In this document: positions 30,602-39,956 of the stretch, in pieces
How the letters are laid out: each line of letters begins with the position of its first letter
Position numbering within the stretch: position 1 is the stretch's first letter
Assembly (NCBI RefSeq): GCF_004752005.1
Contig: NZ_CP038493.1
Span: 3,248,302 to 3,312,301 of the forward strand
Reading direction: 5' to 3'
Origin: Thalassotalea sp. HSM 43
GTDB lineage: Bacteria > Pseudomonadota > Gammaproteobacteria > Enterobacterales > Alteromonadaceae
Length of the DNA stretch: 64,000 nt
Translations under genes and position numbers: made by a program
The notes under the pieces: generated by a model
Databases searched by the model: none
The model's input: only the letters and a program-made list of their open reading frames with translations
What the model was told of the DNA's origin: nothing

Positions 30602-31771
30602 ATGGGTAAAATTGCAATAATTGGTTACCACGAAGTACCAACACAAATAAATCCCGAACGAACTCGATGGGATATTCTCGAGGAAGTGATTACAGGTGCG
30701 GTTCGTAATGCCGGTATCGATAAAGACGATATTCAAGGTGTGATTAATGTGGCACCACAGGCTCAACCTGATTTGATTTCACAAACCGCATTCGGATTGA
30801 TACCGGAGCACTTTGGCCTTAAAGGGGTTAAAGACAATATGATCTGTAACGCGGGTGGTGCATCAACGACCAACTGTGTTCGTATGGCTGAACAGTGGAT
30901 CACCTCAGGCATGGCTGAAGTGGTTATTGTCCCGCATACGACCGTGCAATCTGATATACCTGCCGAAGACTTAATTAGCTTTTTCGCCAAAGCGCCTATG
31001 CATCCTGAATGGGAATTCCCATTCGGCATGACCTTTAACGGTGCTATGGCGCTAATTACCGAACGTTATATGTACGAAACCAACACCAGCGAACAAGAGA
31101 TGGCGTCGGTTACTTATGCTTTGCGCGACTGGGGCTCACGTGACCCGATGTCATTGTTCTTTAATAAACCGCAAAGCATGGATGACATTCTCAATGCCCG
31201 TAAAATCTCGACGCCATTAAGAGCGAAAGATTGCAATATGCTTGCTGATGGTGGTGGTTGTTTGATCATTGCATCTGAAGCTTATGCTAAGAAGCACTGT
31301 GCTAAGCCGGTTTGGAAACTAGGTCATGGCTCGGCATTTATTGGCGCAACACCTGCTGTGCGAGAAGACGTCTACTGGCGTGAGTCTTATAAAAAATCAA
31401 CAAGTGAAGCGTTGCAACAAGCCAACTTAAACGTTGACGATATCGACATTCACGAAATTTACGGTGCATATCCATTTTCTCAATGTGCTTACGTAGAAGC
31501 GGTTGGTTTGTGCGATGAAGGTGAGGGCGCTCGTTATCATGCCGCAGGGCACACATTATTAGGTGGCAAAACACCGTGCACAACCATGGGCGATGCTACC
31601 GGTCGTGGTCATACTGGCTCTGGTGTATCTATGGCGTTTTATTGTCAGGTAGCGCGCCAATTGCGTGGCGAAGCTGGTGACAACCAAGTCGACGGCGCGA
31701 ACAAAGTGATGGTAGTTACCGCAGGTGGTTCAGGTATGAATGCACTAACAACAATTTGGGGAGCAGAATAA
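30602..31771 (+). CDS. Thiolase-like protein lacking the nucleophilic cysteine
   Basis: Thiolase-fold protein of 389 residues of the SCP-x/lipid-transfer type. Where thiolases have the LCGSG nucleophile, it reads CNAGGASTTN (residues 82-91), so the cysteine is replaced by glycine. The C-terminal CxGG is AGGSG, also without cysteine. The GHP histidine seems kept in GRGHTGSG. It cannot do normal thiolysis. In steroid side-chain degradation, Ltp2 is such a repurposed thiolase that works as a retro-aldolase with a DUF35 partner and MaoC-type hydratases. The same set of partners follows here, so that role is likely, though the substrate is unknown. Confidence 0.75.
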   Translation: MGKIAIIGYHEVPTQINPERTRWDILEEVITGAVRNAGIDKDDIQGVINVAPQAQPDLISQTAFGLIPEHFGLKGVKDNMICNAGGASTTNCVRMAEQWITSGMAEVVIVPHTTVQSDIPAEDLISFFAKAPMHPEWEFPFGMTFNGAMALITERYMYETNTSEQEMASVTYALRDWGSRDPMSLFFNKPQSMDDILNARKISTPLRAKDCNMLADGGGCLIIASEAYAKKHCAKPVWKLGHGSAFIGATPAVREDVYWRESYKKSTSEALQQANLNVDDIDIHEIYGAYPFSQCAYVEAVGLCDEGEGARYHAAGHTLLGGKTPCTTMGDATGRGHTGSGVSMAFYCQVARQLRGEAGDNQVDGANKVMVVTAGGSGMNALTTIWGAE

Positions 31772-31773
31772 TC

Positions 31774-32187
31774 ATGACTGAATTAAAACGACCTTTACCG
31801 AATATCAGCAAAGAAAGTCAGGGCTTTTGGGATGCTGTGCAGCAAGATAAGTTAGTGATTCAACACTGTCATAGTTGTGACAGTAATATCTTTTATCCAC
31901 GCCGTATTTGTCCTCATTGTTGGTCAAAAGACTTAGGCTGGGTTGAAGCAAGCGGCAAAGGCACAATCTTTTCCGTGACCACGACATACTTAGGCACCAC
32001 AGCTGAATTTTCCGATGAGTTACCAATAACGGTTGCTTGGATTGATCTTGATGAAGGTGTTCGCATGGCTTCAAATATTGTTGGTTGTGGTCCCGAGCAA
32101 GCTAAGATTGGTGATCGAGTGCAAGTGGTCTTTGAAAAGGCGAATGAAGATTTCAAATTGCCTTTCTTTAAGATTGTTGAGGCGTAA
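31774..32187 (+). CDS. DUF35 OB-fold zinc-ribbon protein
   Basis: Protein of 137 residues. A rubredoxin-like zinc ribbon with four cysteines (HCHSCDS and CPHCWS) is near residues 27-47, followed by an OB-fold with the family motif GKGTIFSVTT. DUF35 proteins bind thiolase-fold partners and acyl-CoA; in ChsH2 and related systems they dock on an Ltp2-type aldolase. The start is the ATG two bases after the previous stop, with GGGGAG upstream; a TTG at 31756 is in frame but overlapping. Confidence 0.85.
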   Translation: MTELKRPLPNISKESQGFWDAVQQDKLVIQHCHSCDSNIFYPRRICPHCWSKDLGWVEASGKGTIFSVTTTYLGTTAEFSDELPITVAWIDLDEGVRMASNIVGCGPEQAKIGDRVQVVFEKANEDFKLPFFKIVEA

Positions 32188-32189
32188 TC

Positions 32190-32756
32190 ATGACCGCAAA
32201 CACAGACAAGCCTAGTTGGGGTAAACAAGGTACCTGGCAGCAGGCTTTGTCTTACGTAGGCAAGGTTGTCGGTATCTCCAAAGGTGCAGACAAGGCGGAT
32301 GCATCAAGTGTCCGTCGTTGGTTGGAGCCAAAAGAATTCTATTCACCATTGTTTGTAGATGATGACGTTGCTCAAAAGGCTGGTTACGATGCCAAGATAG
32401 TACCTAGCGCGATGGCGATGACATTGGGGCAACCGGCACATTGGCAAGCGGGAGATAAACGTTTTGAAATCGGTGATGAGCCGATTCAAATTCCTATTCC
32501 TGTGATATTTGAGGTACCAGCGCCGTTCAGTTTAAGTTTTGCGACCAGTATGGAAATGGAGTTCTTCAAGCCGATATATCATGGCGACGAGATCACTATA
32601 ACCCACGAGCTGCTGTCAATAACTGAAAAACAATTGAAAGTGGGTAAAGGTGCTTTCTTTAAACAAAAAGATACCTACACCAATCAACATGATGACATTG
32701 TGGCGGTTGGCATGTTGGATATTTTTCGCTTTAATCCGGCAAGTGAGGAGGCCTAA
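32190..32756 (+). CDS. FAS1-like/MaoC-type dehydratase, N-terminal hotdog half
   Basis: Protein of 188 residues resembling the N-terminal hotdog domain of MaoC-like hydratases (PF13452 type). The family landmark is the FEVPAPF segment near residues 110-116 followed by EFFKPIYHGDEIT. It lacks the D-H catalytic motif, which is in the next gene, so the two proteins probably form a heterodimeric hydratase as ChsH1/ChsH2 do. It starts 2 bp after the previous stop and overlaps the next start by one base. Confidence 0.75.
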   Translation: MTANTDKPSWGKQGTWQQALSYVGKVVGISKGADKADASSVRRWLEPKEFYSPLFVDDDVAQKAGYDAKIVPSAMAMTLGQPAHWQAGDKRFEIGDEPIQIPIPVIFEVPAPFSLSFATSMEMEFFKPIYHGDEITITHELLSITEKQLKVGKGAFFKQKDTYTNQHDDIVAVGMLDIFRFNPASEEA

Positions 32757-33199
32757 TGTCTGCATCTACAACCATAGATTGGAGTACATCGAAAACGCTC
32801 ACTGATGTTAGCATTGGTGACCTATTGCCGGCGATTGATATCGACATCACATTGCAGCGCTTAGTTATGGAGGCCGCGGCTAACCGAGATTTGTCTTTGA
32901 TCCATCATGATAAATCTGTCGCACAAGCAACCGGTGCGCCTGATGCTTACGCCAATACCTTCTTTTTATATGGCATGATAGAGCGCTTAGTCAGACAGTG
33001 GGGTGGTGTAAACATCTTTATTCGTAAAATAGGTCCGCTGCGCATGAACAGCTTTAATTGTGTGGGGGATTCGCTGAGCTTTAACGGCAAAGTGAAAGAC
33101 ATAAACGTTGACGAAAAGACCGTGACACTGAGTACTTGGGTTGCAAACGCCGATAAAGTCAGCGTTACCGCCGACGTTAAAGTTATTTTCGCCAGCTAG
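32756..33199 (+). CDS. MaoC-type (R)-hydratase, catalytic hotdog
   Basis: MaoC-fold protein of 147 residues with the hydratase motif AANRDLSLIHHD near residues 41-52, where the Asp and His pair would activate water to hydrate enoyl-CoA. It is the last gene of the four-gene operon. Together with the preceding hotdog subunit it would make a 3-hydroxyacyl-CoA, which the thiolase-like protein plus DUF35 could cleave. Confidence 0.8.
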   Translation: MSASTTIDWSTSKTLTDVSIGDLLPAIDIDITLQRLVMEAAANRDLSLIHHDKSVAQATGAPDAYANTFFLYGMIERLVRQWGGVNIFIRKIGPLRMNSFNCVGDSLSFNGKVKDINVDEKTVTLSTWVANADKVSVTADVKVIFAS

Positions 33200-33225
33200 C
33201 GAAATTTATCACCGCTTGTCATTGG

Positions 33226-33699
33226 TTAACCATATAATGCCAGATCAGCGTATCTGGCATTTGTGTACTTGCACAAGTCAGTACTTGCTAATTCTATTTC
33301 CAGCCCTCGTTGGCCGGCGCTGACAAAAATGCACTCATGCTGCTCTGCACTGCTGTCTATGAGAGTTGCCAACGCTTTCTTTTGTCCAAGCGGACTGACG
33401 CCACCAAGAATATATCCGGTACTTCGCTGCACGACCATTGGCTCGGCCATCTTGGCTTTTTTGACTGAGAATATCTTGGCGACGGCTTTAACGTTTAGTT
33501 TGGCTTGTACAGGAATGACCGCAACGACTAAGCGTTCATCGGTTAATGTTAACACTAAGGTTTTAAAAACCTGGCTTGCATTAACGCCGAGTTTTTCGAC
33601 CGCCTCTAGTCCATAAGATTGACAATCTGCATCATGCTGGTAGCTATGAATTGTGTGAGCTAGATTGTGTTTTTTGGCAAAGTCTATCGCTGGCGTCAT
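33226..33699 (-). CDS. ybaK: Cys-tRNA(Pro)/Cys-tRNA deacylase, YbaK/EbsC family
   Basis: Protein of 157 residues, the usual YbaK length. It removes cysteine mischarged on tRNA-Pro. Recognisable blocks are QVFKTLVL near 43-50, VVAVIPVQAKLNVKAVAK near 58-75, TGYILGGVSPLGQKK near 93-107 and FVSAGQRGLEIEL near 124-136. The conserved lysine for tRNA handling is Lys46. It is convergent with the MaoC gene. Confidence 0.9.
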   Translation of the reverse strand: MTPAIDFAKKHNLAHTIHSYQHDADCQSYGLEAVEKLGVNASQVFKTLVLTLTDERLVVAVIPVQAKLNVKAVAKIFSVKKAKMAEPMVVQRSTGYILGGVSPLGQKKALATLIDSSAEQHECIFVSAGQRGLEIELASTDLCKYTNARYADLALYG

Positions 33700-33723
33700 G
33701 ATGTTATTCCGTTAATACCACGT

Positions 33724-34533
33724 TTATTGCTGTAGCAACCAATTTACCTTATCTTCAATCGCTTTGCTGACTTTGCTACAGATATCTTGGTCCAGTGCAT
33801 CTCGGTGTGGGGAGGCGAATTGGCCGGAATCATTATCAAAATACAAGCCATTGGCTTTGCCGAAACGATCGGACAATGCGGCATCGGTTAATACTCTTGC
33901 GCCAATACTGAGATCATTGCCGGCAATACCATAAGCATCTTTGACCATTTTGCTGGCGAGTAAGGATCCTGGATTGACAGCAATGATAATAGGCTCGGTT
34001 GTTGCTTTATGCTCGGCTAAGTATCGAGAGAACATGGTCAGTGCCAGTTTACTTTGCGCATAGGCATTATTGTCTTCCATATCGACAGAACCTGATAAGG
34101 CATCTAACCAAACAGGCGCTTGTGCCGCCGAAGAAAGGTTGATAATGCGACCACTGGCTGGCATTACTTTCATAAATTCACGGGTTAATAGGTAGGCGGC
34201 AAACGTATTGACCACAAAGCGGATATCTAACCCTTGCTTGGTTTTGGTTTGTGCCACGCTAAATACGCCAGCGTTGTTAATCACCACATCAACCACTGGA
34301 TGTGCGTTATTAATGTCATCGACCATCTGTTTGCTGGCGCCAAGATCAGTAAGGTCAGCGACATAACTGCTGGTTTGTATATTAAAGTCACCTTTTACTT
34401 GCTGCTCGACATCTTTTAATTTTTGTTGGCTACGGCCATGCAAAATCAAATTGTGCCCCAACTCGGCCAACATATTAACGGTGGCAAGGCCTATGCCATC
34501 GGTTGCGCCGGTGATCAGTATGGTTTTCGTCAT
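33724..34533 (-). CDS. SDR family oxidoreductase
   Basis: Short-chain dehydrogenase of 269 residues. The start is the ATG at 34533 because GAGGT lies five bases upstream; an ATG at 34548 would add five residues. TGATDGIG near 10-17 binds the cofactor, NNAG is at about 86-89 and YAQSK holds the Tyr/Lys pair near 157-161, with the catalytic serine in NLSSAAQ. The long insertion after the serine resembles retinol-dehydrogenase/WW-oxidoreductase-like SDRs. Substrate unknown. Confidence 0.78.
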   Translation of the reverse strand: MTKTILITGATDGIGLATVNMLAELGHNLILHGRSQQKLKDVEQQVKGDFNIQTSSYVADLTDLGASKQMVDDINNAHPVVDVVINNAGVFSVAQTKTKQGLDIRFVVNTFAAYLLTREFMKVMPASGRIINLSSAAQAPVWLDALSGSVDMEDNNAYAQSKLALTMFSRYLAEHKATTEPIIIAVNPGSLLASKMVKDAYGIAGNDLSIGARVLTDAALSDRFGKANGLYFDNDSGQFASPHRDALDQDICSKVSKAIEDKVNWLLQQ

Positions 34534-35057
34534 GTTAACCTCAAACAATAGGTGAGAGTGTTTGCTTGGTATTTACTAAACTATATCAATGCTTTTTAAT
34601 ATAGAAGCTAAGTATAAGCGGTAATACTTATATCGGTGCGGCAATTTCGCTGTTGCTCTAGCCATATTGCATCAAAGCATGTCATTTGGCTAAGTGAACT
34701 CACAGTATCTTCTCGCTAATTTTACCGGATTGTACCGAGCCTGTAGCAATCTGAATTGCTTAAATATATATTTTTTACCCATATCTCGATGATTTTTTAG
34801 ACTTAACCATGTTTTTTTGCAAAAAAATAATGTTTTTATCAAGGATTGCAAATATACTCTAGACTCGAGAGAATAAAAAATGTACTATGTGCTCGCTTTG
34901 GATTGCTAATAGCTTTTTCTATACTGCTCTGTATTCTCTTTATTCTCCTTTTTAAGTCGTTTATAGATATTCATATGCTCTACTAGCTACCGGCTATCTA
35001 TAGCTCCATTGGTGGATTTCCACCGCAAAACAACATTATTTAAAAAAGGCTCCAAAT
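34534..35057 (+). promoter_or_regulatory. Long leader/intergenic region before cspA
   Basis: 524 bp without a gene. The part at 34790-34900 is very AT-rich, with a possible TATACT -10 at 34853-34858, which would give a 5' leader of about 190 nt, in line with the long regulatory leaders of cold-shock genes. No E. coli-type cold box was found. GGTGGATTTCCACC (35012-35025) is a short hairpin near the start. Confidence 0.45.
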
Positions 35058-35270
35058 ATGTCTAACACAGTAACTGGCGTAGTAAAATGGTTTAACGAAG
35101 ATAAAGGTTTTGGCTTCATTACACAAGACGATGGCGGCAAAGACGTTTTTGTTCACTTCCGTTCTATTGTTTCTGAAGGTTTTAAGACTTTGTCTGAAGG
35201 CCAGGCTGTTTCTTTCACTGTTGAGCAAGGCCAAAAAGGTCCTCAAGCTGCTAACGTGACTGTAATCTAG
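35058..35270 (+). CDS. Cold-shock protein (CspA family)
   Basis: Single cold-shock domain of 70 residues with RNP1 KGFGFI at 16-21 and RNP2 VFVHF at 30-34. It binds single-stranded RNA/DNA and melts secondary structure. The aromatic surface Trp11, Phe12, Phe18, Phe20, Phe31 and Phe34 is intact. The start codon follows AAGGCTCCAAAT. Several paralogues usually exist in a genome, so no specific cspA-cspE symbol is given. Confidence 0.95.
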   Translation: MSNTVTGVVKWFNEDKGFGFITQDDGGKDVFVHFRSIVSEGFKTLSEGQAVSFTVEQGQKGPQAANVTVI

Positions 35271-35281
35271 TTTATAGATAA

Positions 35282-35307
35282 CAAGGCTAGATATTTATCT
35301 AGCCTTG
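35282..35307 (+). terminator. Hairpin terminator after the cold-shock gene
   Basis: CAAGGCTAGA (35282-35291) pairs perfectly with TCTAGCCTTG (35298-35307); a weak T tail (CTTATTT) follows. Confidence 0.8.
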
Positions 35308-35400
35308 CTTATTTCCACCCATATTGATATCACTGCACCCTAAACGTCAGGAGTGACCCATTACGACCATATCACTATACAAATATAAAGAATTTCATTA

Positions 35401-35601
35401 ATGACAATAAATACCAACTCAAATACTTTCCAAGTATCTCCACCTATTTCTCAAATCTCAGTAAACAAACAAAACGTTATTTTTACCGATTTGCAAAGTA
35501 AGAAACACATCCAACTTAAAAACGCTGTAGAAGCAAAATGTTTTTTAAATTGGCTATTAAGCGTATCTGACGTTAGCTACTATTCTAGTGAAAATAACTA
35601 G
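35401..35601 (+). CDS. Small hypothetical protein (66 aa)
   Basis: Short frame with an ATG but no clear ribosome binding site. The product has no known motif; QNVIFTDLQSKKHIQLKN looks like a small beta hairpin and AKCFLNWLLSVSD like a helix. It may be real because the frame is intact in an otherwise gene-poor region, but support is weak. The following 287 bp to 35888 are AT-rich and show no gene. Confidence 0.35.
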   Translation: MTINTNSNTFQVSPPISQISVNKQNVIFTDLQSKKHIQLKNAVEAKCFLNWLLSVSDVSYYSSENN

Positions 35602-35888
35602 AATAGGGTGAGCCGTTGGCGATGCCTCAACACCTCTTTTTCTAAATTGGCTATTTAAGAATTATTGTAAGATCTGATATCTACAGACTTATAATGTTCA
35701 TATAGTTGGTTAATTCCACTAATATTTCAATCACTTAAATAGCTAATAATTAGTTAACTTCGCATTAACCTAATTTTCATAAATCGTATGTTTATGATTT
35801 TCATACGTTTATTTTATTGGCGCGGTCTTTGCTTTACTTCCTTTAATAATAATTTTTACATGACAAAAATGTTTTCAAGGAAGTACAC

Positions 35889-36713
35889 ATGCAACAAGCT
35901 TTAACCGCCAATGAACCTCTTGCTCGTCCGATAAAAAATAACTGGTTGAGTCACAGTGCTAAATTTTGGTTTTTCGTGACCGTATTTGGTCAATGGATCT
36001 TCGCATCTTATGTGGCGATATTTTATGGCGGTGCCTCTTTAGAGGGAAACTTTGCCGGTTGGAATAAAGTTATGCCGCATGGCTACATTGCCGGAGACAC
36101 CATAGGTAATATAGCCGTTGGCACGCATTTACTGTTCGCCTTGGTGGTCTTGATAGGCGGACCGCTGCAGCTTATACCGCAGATACGACGTTTAGCGCCT
36201 AAATTCCATCGAATCAATGGTCGAATCTATATCCTAACCGCACTGATATTAAGTGTCGGTGGCTTATTTATGGTGTGGTCACGCGGTGTTGCCGGTGGCG
36301 AAATGACCAAATACAGTATTAGCATAAACGCTATATTGATTATGGTTTTCGCCAGTTTAGCGGTTTATTTTGCAATAAAACGAGATATAAAAACGCATCG
36401 TCGTTGGGCGATTCGATTGTTTATTGTTATGGGCGGGGTGTGGTTTTTTCGTATCGGATTAATGTTATGGCTCATGATTCATCAAGCACCGGTTGGTTTC
36501 GATCCGAAAACGTTTGAAGGGCCGTTTTTAACGTTTCTCGGCTTTGCCCAGTACCTTATTCCGTTAGCGTTGGCGCAGTTATATTTTAACGCTTTTGAGA
36601 GTCAAAACCATTTATATAAAATAAGTGTATCTGTTGTGCTAACGTTATTAACCTTGGCCATGGCGGGAGGCATCTTTGCTGCCACTATGGGAATGTGGTT
36701 GCCACGTATATAG
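35889..36713 (+). CDS. DUF2306 family membrane protein
   Basis: Integral membrane protein of 274 residues with about seven hydrophobic segments (near 28-48, 78-98, 112-130, 145-163, 172-195, 210-230, 245-268). The central KFHRINGRIYI and KRDIKTHRRWAIR motifs are typical of DUF2306 proteins. Histidines in these loops could bind haem or metal, but no function is established. GGAAGTACAC precedes the ATG. Monocistronic. Confidence 0.7.
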   Translation: MQQALTANEPLARPIKNNWLSHSAKFWFFVTVFGQWIFASYVAIFYGGASLEGNFAGWNKVMPHGYIAGDTIGNIAVGTHLLFALVVLIGGPLQLIPQIRRLAPKFHRINGRIYILTALILSVGGLFMVWSRGVAGGEMTKYSISINAILIMVFASLAVYFAIKRDIKTHRRWAIRLFIVMGGVWFFRIGLMLWLMIHQAPVGFDPKTFEGPFLTFLGFAQYLIPLALAQLYFNAFESQNHLYKISVSVVLTLLTLAMAGGIFAATMGMWLPRI

Positions 36714-36847
36714 TAATAATAAAGGTTATTGAACTTAGTGAGGCAACTGGCTTAACAGAGTCATTATAAATAACCCGATAAAACAATGACGTATTGGCTG
36801 ACAAACAGTGCAACATGTCCACTTCAATATTGGCAAGCAGATACAAA

Positions 36848-36879
36848 AAAGGGCTGGGTAATTATCATACACAGCCCTT
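36848..36879 (-). terminator. Terminator of lipA
   Basis: AAGGGCTG and CAGCCCTT pair around a 15-base loop (GGGCTG at 36851-36856, CAGCCC at 36872-36877); on the minus strand the stem ends in TTTTTTG. Confidence 0.85.
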
Positions 36880-36900
36880 ATTTATTTGCTTTAGGTTAAG

Positions 36901-37884
36901 TTACTTAACTTCTTCACCAGCGGCTTGCTTATCAGCGTGGTACGAGCTGCGTACTAATGGACCACAGGCGGCATGTTCAAAACCCATTTTCATCGCTTCT
37001 TGACGGAACATTTCAAACTCATCAGGGTGAACATAACGCTCTACCGGCAAGTGGTGCTTACTCGGTTGTAAATACTGACCTATGGTTAGCATGGTCACAC
37101 CGTGTGCACGTAAGTCGCGCATAACCTCAAGAATCTCTTCATTGGTCTCGCCTAAACCGACCATCAAGCCTGATTTGGTTGGTACCTCAGGGTTCGCTTC
37201 ACCAAATTTCTGTAGAAGATCAAGAGACCACTGATAATTCGCACCTGGACGTGCCTTTTTGTAAAGACGTGGCGCGGTTTCAAGGTTGTGGTTGAATACC
37301 TGTGGTGGATGCGCATTAAGTATCTCTAATGCTTTGTCCATACGGCCACGGAAATCTGGTACCAAAATTTCTACTTTCGTGTGTGGCGCATGCTCACCGA
37401 TTTCACGAATACAGTCAGCAAATTGTTGAGCACCACCATCGCGCAAGTCATCACGGTCAACAGAGGTAATAACTACGTACTTAAGCGCCATGTCTTTAAG
37501 TGTCATAGCAAGTTTCTTTGGCTCATCCGCATCCGGTGCTAATGGGCGGCCATGGCCAACATCACAAAACGGGCAACGACGTGTACAGATATCACCAAGG
37601 ATCATAAACGTCGCTGTACCATGGTTAAAACATTCCGCCAGGTTAGGGCATGAGGCTTCTTCACATACAGAGTGCAGACCACCTTTACGTAGACCGGCTT
37701 TTACCTTATCGATATTTTCCGTGGTACGTGGCAACTTAATTTTCAGCCACTCAGGCTTACGCAACATGGTTTCACGTTCGCTTGGGATCACTTGCACCGG
37801 AATATGTTGCATTTTATCGGCATCACGTAGCTTTGTACCTGGTGCAATTTGCGAGGTTTTTAAACGCTCAGTTGTGTTGCTCAT
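36901..37884 (-). CDS. lipA: Lipoyl synthase
   Basis: Radical SAM enzyme of 327 residues that inserts two sulfurs into octanoyl groups on E2 and GcvH proteins. The auxiliary cluster cysteines are Cys74, Cys79 and Cys85; the radical-SAM CxxxCxxC is Cys100, Cys104 and Cys107. The C-terminal RSSYHAD contains the conserved serine ligand. The gene overlaps the end of lipB by four bases, and both belong to the same lipoate route: octanoyl transfer, then sulfur insertion. Confidence 0.97.
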   Translation of the reverse strand: MSNTTERLKTSQIAPGTKLRDADKMQHIPVQVIPSERETMLRKPEWLKIKLPRTTENIDKVKAGLRKGGLHSVCEEASCPNLAECFNHGTATFMILGDICTRRCPFCDVGHGRPLAPDADEPKKLAMTLKDMALKYVVITSVDRDDLRDGGAQQFADCIREIGEHAPHTKVEILVPDFRGRMDKALEILNAHPPQVFNHNLETAPRLYKKARPGANYQWSLDLLQKFGEANPEVPTKSGLMVGLGETNEEILEVMRDLRAHGVTMLTIGQYLQPSKHHLPVERYVHPDEFEMFRQEAMKMGFEHAACGPLVRSSYHADKQAAGEEVK

Positions 37885-38537
37885 AATTCATCTAAACCTG
37901 TTTTGTATTCGACATTGTCAGCTTGCAATAACTGTTGTAATTCTAGCTGTAACTTCTCGCCAGCTTCACTGACGTTATCCGGCCCATCTAATTCAGCCGT
38001 TTGCACCATCTCTAAACCGGCATAACCACATGGGTTAATGCGTAAAAAAGGTGACATGTCCATATTTACATTAATCGCTAAACCGTGGAATGAACAACCT
38101 TTGCGAACTCTTAAACCAAGTGAGGCGACTTTTTTGTCATCGACATACACCCCAGGTGCATCTGGTTTTGGATACGCCTTAATATCGTATTGAGCGAGCG
38201 TATTGACGATGCCGTTCTCGATTAAGGTCACTAATTCTCGTACACCCATCTTGCGTCTACGTAGATTGATCATAAAGTAGATCACCTGCTGACCAGGGCC
38301 GTGATAGGTTACCTGTCCGCCACGATCGACTTTTACAACCGGTATATCGCCGGGCATTAATAAATGTTCTTCTTTGCCTGCTTGTCCTTGCGTAAAGACC
38401 GCAGGGTGCTCTACTAACCAAAGTTCGTCGTCGACGCTATCGTCGCGATCATCGGTAAACTGCTGCATTGCTCGCCATACGGTTTCATAATCCATGTTGC
38501 CGAGTTGACGAATAACCAGTGGGTAGCTCACATTCAT
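37881..38537 (-). CDS. lipB: Octanoyl-[ACP]:protein N-octanoyltransferase
   Basis: LipB of 218 residues, which transfers octanoyl from ACP to the lipoyl domains. The [12 protein letters not shown] motif is near 71-82, the lysine in KVASLGLR near 133-140, and the catalytic cysteine in INPCGYAG near 168-175. It lies upstream of lipA with a four-base overlap. A terminator-like hairpin separates it from ybeD, so it may have its own promoter near 38540-38580. Confidence 0.95.
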   Translation of the reverse strand: MNVSYPLVIRQLGNMDYETVWRAMQQFTDDRDDSVDDELWLVEHPAVFTQGQAGKEEHLLMPGDIPVVKVDRGGQVTYHGPGQQVIYFMINLRRRKMGVRELVTLIENGIVNTLAQYDIKAYPKPDAPGVYVDDKKVASLGLRVRKGCSFHGLAINVNMDMSPFLRINPCGYAGLEMVQTAELDGPDNVSEAGEKLQLELQQLLQADNVEYKTGLDEL

Positions 38538-38587
38538 TCCAAAGTTAAAAAATTAGGCCGCCATTATAGCCATATAAATCTAAAAAT

Positions 38588-38624
38588 CCAGCAAGGCTGA
38601 AGGCTTACGCCTGAACATTGCTGG
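38588..38624 (-). terminator. Hairpin between ybeD and lipB
   Basis: CCAGCAA (38588-38594) pairs with TTGCTGG (38618-38624), with an inner AGGC/GCCT stem. On the minus strand it is followed by ATTTTTAG, so it may end or attenuate transcription after ybeD. Confidence 0.65.
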
Positions 38625-38693
38625 AACCAGTGTCATCAATAAGTAACACCTATCATCGCCCATTGGACAATACTGTTGGCCTAGGCTTGGTGT

Positions 38694-38957
38694 TTATAAT
38701 ACGTAACGGACTTCTTCAATGGCCGACAATTCTTTGTACAGCTTTTCTATATGCGCTTGACTATTTACCGTAACGCGAACAGAAACAGAGTGATAGGTGC
38801 CTTTACTGCTTGGTTTAATCGTTGGTACATAATCACCCGGTGTGTCACTTTGCAATACAGCAACAACCAGATCGGGCAAATTAGGAACCGCTAAACCCAT
38901 CACTTTAAAATTAAATACATAAGGAAATTCAATTATTTCATCGAATCTAGCTTTCAT
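38694..38957 (-). CDS. ybeD: UPF0250/DUF493 family protein YbeD
   Basis: Protein of 87 residues with the family's KARFDEIIEFPYVFNFKVMG start and the SVRVTVNSQAHIEKLYKEL ferredoxin-like region. YbeD-type proteins are small soluble proteins with a fold like allosteric regulatory domains; the role is not settled. Its place between the dacA end and lipB is conserved in gammaproteobacteria. Confidence 0.9.
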   Translation of the reverse strand: MKARFDEIIEFPYVFNFKVMGLAVPNLPDLVVAVLQSDTPGDYVPTIKPSSKGTYHSVSVRVTVNSQAHIEKLYKELSAIEEVRYVL

Positions 38958-39083
38958 ATAACTCTCTTATAACTGGCCTTGGGCCATATACAAATATAAA
39001 TTTAATGGTGGTTGTAGGCTGCTTGAGTCTTGCGCTGACAAGGTTCGTATCGGTACATGTTGATGCACCCGCGATAACAAGCT

Positions 39084-39941
39084 TTATTTGCTTTTTGTCG
39101 CCAATAATTGACGTTTAAAATGCTGAAATTCCGCAAACAGCGTTTTGCTGATCGGACCGACTTTACCATGGCCGATTATTTTATCATCAATTTGTATGAC
39201 AGGGGAAATTTCTCTGCTTGAAGAGCTTATCCATACTTCGTCAGCAGCCAACAATTGCTCTATATGGATGCACTGTTGTTGTATTTCAACCCCTGCAGTA
39301 TGGCAAAGTTCAATAATTACGTCGCGAGTAATGCCGCCTAATATGTCGTTGTTTTGCGGTGGCGTGTAGACGGTGCCGTCTTTGACGATAAAGACATTCG
39401 ATGTGGTGCCTTCAGTAATTTTGCCATCACGATGCAAAATGGCTTCATCATAGCCTTTAGCTTGGGCCTGATTGCGCAGCATGATATTACCTAACAAGGC
39501 AATACTTTTTATGTCGCAATGTTGCCATCGAGTGTCTGCTAATAGCGTTGCTTTGCAGGATGTAAGGGGTTGTTCAGCGACAGTTAACGGGCTGGCCATC
39601 AATAACACGGTCGGTGTTATATTTTCTTTGTAGAGATGATCTCGCTCGTCATGAACGCCACGGGTCACTTGTAAATAAATTGACATATGACCACCGCCAT
39701 TGCGCTCTATCAGTTGCTCTATGATGGTTTGCCATTGTTCTGACGAGTAGGGCGATGTGAGCTGAATTTGCTCTAGGCAGTATTGTAGGCGGTTGAGGTG
39801 CTCGTTTAAGCGAAAGGGATTGCCATGGTATACGGGGATAACCTCATAGATACCGTCTGCAAACAAAAAGCCTCTATCGAAAATAGAGATTTTTGCTTGC
39901 TGTTTGGCGAGCCACTCGCCATTTAAATAGACGGTATCCAG
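39084..39941 (-). CDS. dat: D-amino-acid aminotransferase (PLP fold type IV), CTG start
   Basis: PLP enzyme of 285 residues when read from a CTG at 39941. Family members start with a M-x-x-VYLNG-like sequence; here the frame gives LDTVYLNGEW and then ISIFDRGFLFADGIYE. After the dacA stop no ATG, GTG or TTG lies in frame before the TTG at 39866, and that one would remove 25 conserved residues. GAGG lies about nine bases before the CTG. The PLP lysine is in ADTRWQHCDIKSIALL (near 145-148), and EGTTSN is the cofactor-phosphate motif. It would move the amino group of D-alanine or D-glutamate, fitting the neighbouring carboxypeptidase. Confidence 0.82.
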   Translation of the reverse strand: MDTVYLNGEWLAKQQAKISIFDRGFLFADGIYEVIPVYHGNPFRLNEHLNRLQYCLEQIQLTSPYSSEQWQTIIEQLIERNGGGHMSIYLQVTRGVHDERDHLYKENITPTVLLMASPLTVAEQPLTSCKATLLADTRWQHCDIKSIALLGNIMLRNQAQAKGYDEAILHRDGKITEGTTSNVFIVKDGTVYTPPQNNDILGGITRDVIIELCHTAGVEIQQQCIHIEQLLAADEVWISSSSREISPVIQIDDKIIGHGKVGPISKTLFAEFQHFKRQLLATKSK

Positions 39942-39956
39942 ATGAGTTAGCCTCGA

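Noticed and set aside
38540-38693. Possible riboswitch before lipB
   Set aside because: The hairpin there is a terminator-like structure on the minus strand; no known riboswitch consensus was seen.
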